From NCBI RefSeq assembly GCF_030463565.1, contig NC_134651.1, forward strand, positions 15,264,734-15,328,733: a DNA stretch of 64,000 nt, in the 5' to 3' direction. This document shows, piece after piece, positions 56,007 to 64,000 of the stretch. Numbering within the stretch: position 1 is the stretch's first letter; each line of letters starts with the position of its first letter. Below the pieces are notes generated by a model, which ran no database searches, was not told where the DNA came from, and saw only the letters and a list, made by a program, of their open reading frames with translations. The position numbers and the translations under genes were made by a program. The stretch comes from Pelecanus crispus (lineage: Eukaryota > Chordata > Aves > Pelecaniformes > Pelecanidae).

Positions 56007-59000
56007 CCCGTCCAAATCAATGAATCAGCACAGGGGCAGTGTCGGGGTTAGGGAAAGCACTCGAGCAGAGCTGCTTCCAACACCTATTTCCTCAGCAAAC
56101 ACAGCAATCATCTCCAGCATGGAGTTTTGGGCTTCCCCCTCCTGAACCCCAGTGCCCTTGTTTGAAGACAAGCAGCCAGCCCTGTGAACACGCTGCTCAC
56201 GTCAGCCAGCACCCAGGTAGCAGCTCGGCCCCGGGAGCCCCCCTGGTCCCCGGTGGGACACGGCTGGGTGCCCTAACCGTGGGGGCAGGGGAGGCAAAGC
56301 CAGGCCCCTGGGCACGATCCTGCCCTTCACTGGCACGCATTCACACCAGGGCTACTCCACGGCATTGCCTTGGCACGTGCACAGCACTTGCCTCCCCGGC
56401 TACAGCCCCTGCAAGTGTCAGGACCTCCGGCCGTGCCCCAGCCCAGGGCCAGCAGCACGGGCAGCCCCCCAGCACGCCAACCCTGCCTGGGTCACAGCTC
56501 TCATTCACTGCCCCCAGCCGCAGATGCAAACGGGCCAGGAACCCACAAGCACCCGCTCCAGGGCTCTGCTCCACAGGCACCTCGGCCAGCCCAGCCAGGG
56601 AGCGGGCACCAAGCACGGGTCAGTGCCATTGCTGGGGCCAGGCTGCTTCGCAGAACCCTCAGCAAACCCGAGCATCTCCCACCAGCGCCGCCGTGCCGGC
56701 AGGCGCTGAGAAACCCCCTCGATGCTGATTGCAGGCAGCCTAGCAGCCCCAAAGCGGCACATGCTGCCATCTCCCAGGGGCTGCCGCGGCTGTGCAGCAG
56801 CCCACATGCTGCTCTTCATCCTCAGCAGCCCTGACGCATGGGTGATGGAGCCCAGCACCCAGGGGTGTTTGGGAAGCAGGGCACAAGCCCGTCCTACCCA
56901 CTTGTTCAGGGGTGCCTGCTGCCACCCCTCCCCTGCCCCCTCCAACCCACATGGGTGCATGGGGGTGCCCTTGGCCCCCATGGCCCAGCCCATTTCCCGC
57001 CCCTCACCCACCTCTCCTGGGCAGCCCGGGTCCACCAGGAACGGATACTGGGGAGGAAGCGGTTGAGGAGAGCCAGCACTCCCATCGGGCTTCCCGGAGC
57101 CCGAGCAGCCCCACGCTAACCACGGGGCAGCTGGAATTTCCCTGATCACATCTAATCCTGTCTCAGCCCACCCATGTTTCCGCCGGCTGCAGCAGCCCCT
57201 GCTCAGGTCCCAGCCGGTGCTAACAAGCTGCTGGAGATGGGAACAGCACCGGGCTGCTGCCGGAGAGGAGGAAGGAAGGCTGCCTCCATCCCCATGCCAC
57301 AGCATGCTGTGGCCTGAGGGGTGCGAGGGCGCAGGGGACGGGGACCCTGTTCAAAGTGGAGCTCAGACCAGGATAAACAACAAACTGCAGGGATGGAGGG
57401 GGAAGTTTCCAGCCAGACTCTGAGGAAAGTGACAGGGATCGTGGGAAGAGGGAAGGGAGTGGGACCTCAGCTGGAGACAACCGCCACCGCTATGTCAGAT
57501 TGCATGGGGGGCCTGGCTGCCGTGGGACATGCCGGATGGCCACGGACCCCTCCCCAGCTGGGGAGCAAGCGCCGAGGCTGGGGCTACCCCCCAGCCATAC
57601 TCCCTGCCTGCTCCTGGAGCAAAGCCCAGGGATTTGGGGACGGAGAAGGGGCATTTTGAAAATACCACCCACAAGTGCTTTAGCTCACACGCCATTGACG
57701 TAGCAGATTTTCCCAGCACCATGGTTCCCAAAATAACTTCCCTGCTTCCTTGACAGCAGTGCAGCTGGAGGTCAGGCGGCAAGCTTGGGAGCTGCCCATT
57801 CCCTGCAGCCCTGGCACGAAAGCAGGGCTCTCGTGGCCTTATCGCACCCGTATCACCGGCTCTGTCTGCCCGCCGCCAGCGCCAGTGCTGCTGGGCTGCT
57901 GCCTGCTCTGACTCATCCCAGAAGCACACAGCTTTTCAGCAAGGCAACACAGAAATTAAACCCCAGCACTTCCGAAAAACCACCACCCCAAGCCCAGTCC
58001 GACAGAGGAATGTCAGACTTCACTCCTTCCAAGCAGCACTGCCCCAGGGGGGACACAGGGATGGGGATGCAGTGGTGGCTACCCTCAAACACCCTGCCCC
58101 CAGGAGGGAGGGGATCAGATTATGGCACCTACGGCCACGCAAAGGACCCGAAGTTTCAGAAGAACCCAGGTAACAGCCCTGCCAAAATCCCAGCAGCCTC
58201 TAGCCAGGCCTCAGGAACCTGGCTCCGGCCCCTGGCTGGAAAGGACGAGTGTGTTTTCAAGACATCCCTAAAAATAAAGCAAGGCTGAGTAACGGCACAA
58301 GCCCGTGCACCGCACCCGCAGGAGAGGGAGCTGCTCCTGGAAATGAACACACAGGAGCTTGCTCCAGGCTACATGCAAGGGAGGGGAGCGGGGGGCAGGC
58401 AGGGAAGGGGAGCTGCTGCCTGCGGTGCAAGATCTCAGGACACACGGACACGCTGTGCACATCTGGAGGGGAGAGGCAGCTCCCAGAGACAGCATGTGGA
58501 TGTTATTGAGGGTGAGATAAGCGTTTTGCAAAAGGAGGCTGCTCTGCATAGCAGGGAGCACGCACGATGCTGGATGGAGCGGAGCAAGCTTCGTGCCATG
58601 AGAAAGCCCCAGGGTCCAGCAGTGCTCCAGGGACCTTCCCCAGCTCCAGCCACACTGGCCAGAGAAAGGCCGAACAACCCAGACGAAGCTCGGGATGGCG
58701 TGGAGTCACTGCCATGTCCCAATGCCTCTAAGGAGAGGACGGAGCCCAAGGGTGGGCACCTGCCAGACCCTGTGCCCCCATGAGATGGAGCTGGCAGCAA
58801 AACCTGCGGTCACAGCTGGGCTGGGGGGTTGGCTCCTTCCCCCAGAGCCACCAGCCCTCCTCGCCATCTCTGCTGCTGCACAAACACAATTTTCTGATTC
58901 CTCACCAAAGGCAGTGGCCAAACGCTGCTGTGTGAGGAAAAGCCAGAGCACGCGGTGCTGCCCCACAGCCCAGCCGCTGCCGGCAGTGGCAGCCTGGGCT

Positions 59001-62000
59001 GGAGGTGCCCTTGCACCCGAGAGCCCCCGGAACTTTCCGCTTTCTCCTGCTGAGCCCACAGGAGGGCTGGAGGCCCTGTGGCAAGTGGTCCCAGCTAGTG
59101 TTACCCCTTGTGTTTTGATGTAACCCTGGCTGGGGCTCCCAGAGGCTGGCAGGGCCAGGAGCAGGCAACCCTTGGCCACGCTGAGCCACTTGCATTTAAC
59201 GCAGTCTGGGTTCCCAGCCGCAGCAGGGCTCCCGTCTGTCCTGTGACCTCTTGCACAAGCCCTGGTGCTCCCCCACATCAAGCTCAGCCCCAAAACACCA
59301 CCAGCCAGGAAGGTCCCAGGAGTCCCAGAACAGCAGCATCACCCATTTTTGGGGAGGTCAGCCTCGCTCCTGGACAGCGGGACAGTCCCGGGTCTGTCCA
59401 TGCTGGCACACCTCCAGTGCATCCCCACAGCCGGGATGGTGGGCGCAGGAAAGCCGAGTGGCTCTGAATCACCAAAGGACTCAAGGCTGCTTGGAAAAAT
59501 TCATGTAATCACTAAAATTAGCAGCTTGTGGGCTTGGCCGGGAGAGCACATTGCTCATCTGCCAAACAGCTGAGCACGCTCACCCACACCGCAGGGCTGC
59601 ACAGCCCAGCAGCCTCCGCTCCTCCCCAGCCCCTGCTCCTCGCACACCTCCAGCTCCAGTGTGCCTAAATTCACACCCCTGGGACGGACAGGACATCCCC
59701 AGGCCCCGCCACTCCCCACAGTGCAGGGCTGGGACCCCCTCCCCTGTTATTTTGCACTGCTGCAAGCCACCCACCAGGCCATGAGAAACCCCCACGGTGG
59801 CCCCCGGTGCTCACAGAGACTGGCTGGCCCGGGGCGTCAGGCCAAACTCTGCTCTGCTAAAGCGGAGGAGGGTGGGTGGAGGGCTGGGCTAGGGGCCAGA
59901 AGAGGGGGTCCCCTCGGTCCTCCAGCACTGGGGGACACCTCCGGGCCTGGGCTGTGCAGCAGGACACGCAGGCTTGAGCCAGAGCTGAGGGGTGAAGGAA
60001 GGTGCATTAGTCCCTCGGAAACCCGTGCTGGGGCATTCACCACGCATTAGAGGGGTACCAGCAGCCCCTTCCCCACCACACACCCACCCTAACCCTTTGA
60101 GGAGCCCAAACCAGAGAGCTCCTCCATAGGGACAGCAATCCAGCCCCCACAGCATTTTCAGCTCACTGCTTGAGGAAAGCAGAGCTAGGGCTGCCTCCAT
60201 GCTCATGGCTACATGATGCCCCATCTGCGTCTGCCCCAGGGGATGGGGACAGGTTCTGCCTTCCCTGGGGAAGTTGGGTGGGAGCTTTGGGAAGGAGCAG
60301 CAGCCCTGGTTCGTCCAGGATGGGCAGCAGGGATGGCCATGAGGCTGACCTCCATCCAAGCACCAGCAAAAGACCCAGCACAACCCTCCTGGAGCTCAAG
60401 GAAAATAGCATTTAGGATCTCAAGCACCAGCGGAGCTCGCCTGGCCAGCAGGACCATCTCCTCCAAGCTCAGCCCTGGCCTGAGCCCTCAGCAACAGCAG
60501 CAGCGCGCAGGGCTTGGCGCGGGCTCAGGGCAGCGCTAGGCTGGAAGGAATGTGGGGCTCGCAGCCAAGTCCGCCTGGAGAGATAATCTGAAGCGGAAAG
60601 AGCTTGTCCGATGGGCGCTGCGAGAGGGGGGAAGGACCGGCTGGAGCGGGAGGCAATGGCGGGGGGCTGGTCCCTGCTCATGCACTGCGAGGTGTTTGCT
60701 GGTTCGGCTTCGTCCCGTTTTCCAGCTCCATAAAGCCATCCCTGGCACCAGGGAGTGCCCCAGGGGCCCCTTCCCGACAGCCCAAGGGAGAAGAGGCCCC
60801 ATCTCTCTGCTGTGTCCAGGGGAAGCTGGCAGAGGAGTGCACAGCAGGCTGCGGAGCCGCTGCCAGCCATCGCTGGCTCCCTGCCCTGGGCTTTTTTTCA
60901 TCTAGAGAGATACAAAGACACAGCTGAAAGCCTGGCATGTTGCAGAAAAACCCGACAGCTCTACAGCAGCAATTGTACAAAAACCCGGTGGCGGGGTGCC
61001 TCCAGGTCCTGCTGGTGAAGCAGACCCCCACCCCGCAGTGAAGCAGGACTCGCCCACCATGTCCCAGGCAAGAGGCTTTGGCAGGGCTCACCCACCCATA
61101 AACACCCAGCAGGGAAGGGGATGTGAACCCATACTCTGGGTAGGAAAATGGAGGCATAACACCTCCACAGCTTGCCCATCTCTGAACAGAGCAGGGGCGG
61201 AACAGGAGCCTCAGGCGTCCTGATCACTTTGAGAGTTTATAAACACTTGCAATCCCAGCCCTGTCCCACAGGTACGTGCCTTTGGCTGCATCTCCTCCCA
61301 GCTATTCCATCATCCCTAGGAAATGCTGTGCTCCCCTATCGCAGCTGCTGAATGAGCTTCCCCAGGCAACGTACGCTGGTCGGAGGCCTGGAGGAGACAC
61401 AGCCAATGCTCCATAGCGTCAGCCGGAGGCTCTCAGAGCTCCTGCCTCCCACCCAGTGGTCTCACACGCTCCTGGGTGTCTTCTCTGAGCACGCCTGCCA
61501 TCACTCAGCTTCTTTTTGCCACCAGGAGAGGGAGGATTCGAGGTGCAGGCTCCAATCTTGCTGCTACATGCTGGGGCTGAGCTGCATTTAGTAGGCACCC
61601 ACCTGAGCTCACTCCCCTCTGCAAGCAGCCAAGGCCCTCCAGCAGCTACTGGCCTCACGTGGCAGAGGCGACACGGAAAGGGCAGAGATGCCAGGGACAC
61701 GAGCGCAGCGCATGAGTGCTGGTGGCTTGGAAGGGTCCTGCAGCAGCTGGGAAACATGCAGAGAGCTGCCAGCACGTATGGCAGCAGTTAATCCCCTCCT
61801 CGCTACCCCGCTCTTCAGGGACTGTGCATTCAAGTCCCAACAAGCAAAGGAGAAGAGCACCTGCAGCGACATCAGGCTGGAAACACGCTGGGTATTCCTG
61901 TGGCCCAGCACAGGGGTCAGAGCTCCCACTGCTCCAGGACTTCCTAAAGCAGAGAGAGCAGGAGCAGCCGCCACAGAAACAAGCGTTTGAGGGAACCGAG

Positions 62001-63100
62001 CGAGTTACAGAAGACCCTTGACTATCCTGCGTTGGCGATGTACCCCAAGCGCTCCTGACTAGGATGCAGCCCTGGAGGCAAGCTCCTGGACCCTGTGGTC
62101 TAGTTAACATGCAGGGCTGTTAACCACGACTCTGCATCCCATACAAGAGCCAAGGGTGTGGAGCCAGTCCCCTCAGCCACCGAGTGCAGATGTGCTTTGC
62201 ATCCACCCTTTCCCCAGCAGCAGGGACACCCCGCACCAGGGATTAGATACCTCCAACCTTTTCCAGCCCCCTGTCCCCCCAAGCCCAGCCTGGTGGCGAA
62301 GGCTGGGCAGTAGATCACGGAGGCATGGGCTGCAGGGACTGGGAAAAACCTTGCCAATACACCGGCAATGGCAAGCCATCAGTGCCTTGAGACAGCAGCA
62401 AGGCAACGCTGCAGAGAGGCTCCGAGGTGCAGCTGCACTTTTCCTGAGGAGCCCTCCCTGCTGCCTCCCCGCCTGCCGCAGCCACCATCACGCTGACCTG
62501 GAAGATCGTCACCTTCTCCGGTGAAACAGAGATGGGATATAAATAAGCATGTCCTTGGACTTCCCAGGACAGGGAGTTTTGCAGGAACAACTGCTGGGCA
62601 ACAGGCAATGAATCAGGGGCAGCTCAAAACAGGACACCTCAGAGGAAGAGTTAGTAAAACACCCCAGCCCCTTATTGCTCCAGCCTTTTGTTGTCTGCTG
62701 ACTTCACTTCCCCGTCTGGCTCAAGTGTGGGGAAAGCCCAATGACAGCATGTAAAGACGAATCACCCTCCTCCGAGCACTTGACTGTACGCAGCCGCGTG
62801 CCAAAGCCCCCACGTGCCAGAGCTCAGCGACTGCGGAACGGGAGCCAAAGGAGCAGCACGGAGACCCAGCTGGCCCCGCTGCGGGGCCGGGGCAGCCAAA
62901 GGAGGGTTCAAAAAGATGGCAGCTGCTGCTAACCCGCTGCTCTTCCAGAGGTTGGGCATTAGGGTGTTGTACACCCATATGGCAACCGAACTGTTACTTT
63001 TTCTTAGAAATCAGGCAGTGTGCATCCCAGAGCCTGTAGCCACGAGTGCAATTCTTCAGTGCCTCACCGAGGCACACAATAACCAGCACGGTTTGTAGAA
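56007..63100. other. Intergenic DNA beyond LRRC15, no gene seen
   Basis: GC-rich sequence with no LRR frame and no other recognisable domain on either strand. GP5, which follows LRRC15 in human, is not present in this stretch. No repeats of note are visible. Confidence 0.5.
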
Positions 63101-64000
63101 CGATTTCCTCGTTAGTCCAGATTATACTTACCTCCTGCCTGCTGTGAGCAGATGCTTGCGTGGCACTGGTACGACAGCGCTGGAGCTGCAACAACACTAA
63201 GTGGTCATTATAGTTGCCTAACCAAGAACCTAAATTTGTAACAACTGCCTCCTTTTAAGCACTAGCATGTAACATCCCAGAACCACCACCAAGAAAGCTT
63301 CATGTCGGCTTTGTGCTTCCCTTAAATATGTTGCAAGAAATATTCTGGTGCTTCTGTTTCTGAATCCAGTCCCAGTTTGCTTCGCACCAGCTGTAGTGAC
63401 TTGCATTTCTCCTCCTTTAGAGATGGCTCTACCTACCAGTTAGCCAGGTTTGCTAAATATTGTTAAACCTCACCAGCAAGACAATGATTATTTAACACCA
63501 CAGAAGCACACTGCCTCTTTTCACAGCTTAGAAGAGGAATTCAAGTCCAGCAGCAGAGCACCCTGAAACAAAGCAGTCTGTAGTTTATTCTCATTGCCTA
63601 GAGTAGCACACAGCAGGAAATAAGCCACAAACCTGCAGCAAATGCAAGCTCTTTTCAGTTCAGGCTTGTGAAGTGCCATCTCAAGGCCATCCAGGAAAGA
63701 CTTCAATAGTTAGAAAGCCAGTAAGGCTACAAAAGGACTCCTAGAGCACAGGGTCTCCTGCTTGAGATGCCAGGGAACCACATCCAGAGGTTCTTTAATC
63801 CAGCCCTAGCTTTTGAGCACAAATTTCAGAGCTTTTAAGAACAAGCTAAGTCACAAAATTAAGATAAAAGCTAATAGTTAAATCCAAGAGCTACAAAGCA
63901 CATGCAGTCTGACAGCTACCAGTCTACTTACAACTTAACATACGCCTATCATTCAAAATATTAAAAAACATTTCGGTATGAAGACCAAAACCCAAACTAT
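63101..64000. other. AT-rich right end, gene unassigned
   Basis: Composition drops to AT-rich at about 63.1 kb. A candidate minus-strand exon (63185-63132) ends in a consensus GTAAGT donor at 63131. A minus-strand AATAAA lies near 63583-63588. This could be the non-coding end of a neighbouring gene, but I recognise no protein sequence. Confidence 0.25.

Noticed and set aside
1-64000. Retroviral, LTR or other virus-derived elements, CRISPR arrays, tRNA or rRNA genes
   Set aside because: I looked for terminal repeats, polymerase-like frames, regular spacer arrays and tRNA-like arms and saw none I could support.

Overview
The window looks like avian genomic DNA, or at least sauropsid. It is GC-rich and gene-compact, and I recognised no mammalian-type SINEs or LINEs, no LTR elements and no virus-derived elements. 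The four protein-coding genes I can support match vertebrate families and the human 3q29 neighbourhood: HES1 on the plus strand, then a tandem cluster of leucine-rich-repeat (LRR) genes on the minus strand. The cluster runs, by position, an LRR-mucin membrane protein, CPN2, then LRRC15.

Layout. Positions 1-5480 are non-coding, with AT-rich stretches. A dense AT-rich block at about 5481-5960 precedes a CpG island (about 6480-7960). The island holds the HES1 promoter (three CCAAT boxes, paired RBPJ-type sites, a TATA box) and its first exons. HES1 occupies 7504-9174 in four exons and ends in WRPW, but its last exon shows a one-base frame break in a C run. From 9.4 to 39.2 kb I see no gene. That interval contains a striking pair of duplicated non-coding elements, at 20115-20355 / 33591-33815 and at 21069-21190 / 34981-35100, in the same order and orientation. 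The second pair keeps a GTGGGAA (RBPJ-type) motif in both copies, which fits a Notch-target neighbourhood.

The LRR cluster follows on the minus strand. First is a 1076-residue LRR + mucin + transmembrane protein (39872-43102). It has a 13-residue (39-bp) tandem repeat arranged in a 156-bp higher-order unit, and an N-terminal cap that has lost the usual cysteines. CPN2 (47048-49664) appears to begin with a four-codon first coding exon. LRRC15 (52489-54222) has its coding sequence in one exon, plus a predicted TATA promoter and 5' exon near 55.9-56.0 kb. The three LRR genes share an intron just before, or within the first codons of, the coding sequence, and they probably arose by tandem duplication. 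From 56 to 64 kb I recognise no gene; composition becomes AT-rich after about 63.1 kb.

How they work: HES1 is a nuclear Notch effector. CPN2 is the secreted carrier subunit of carboxypeptidase N. LRRC15 is a cell-surface LRR protein. The LRR-mucin protein has the architecture of a cell-surface adhesion receptor similar in plan to platelet GPIb-alpha, but its ligand is unknown.
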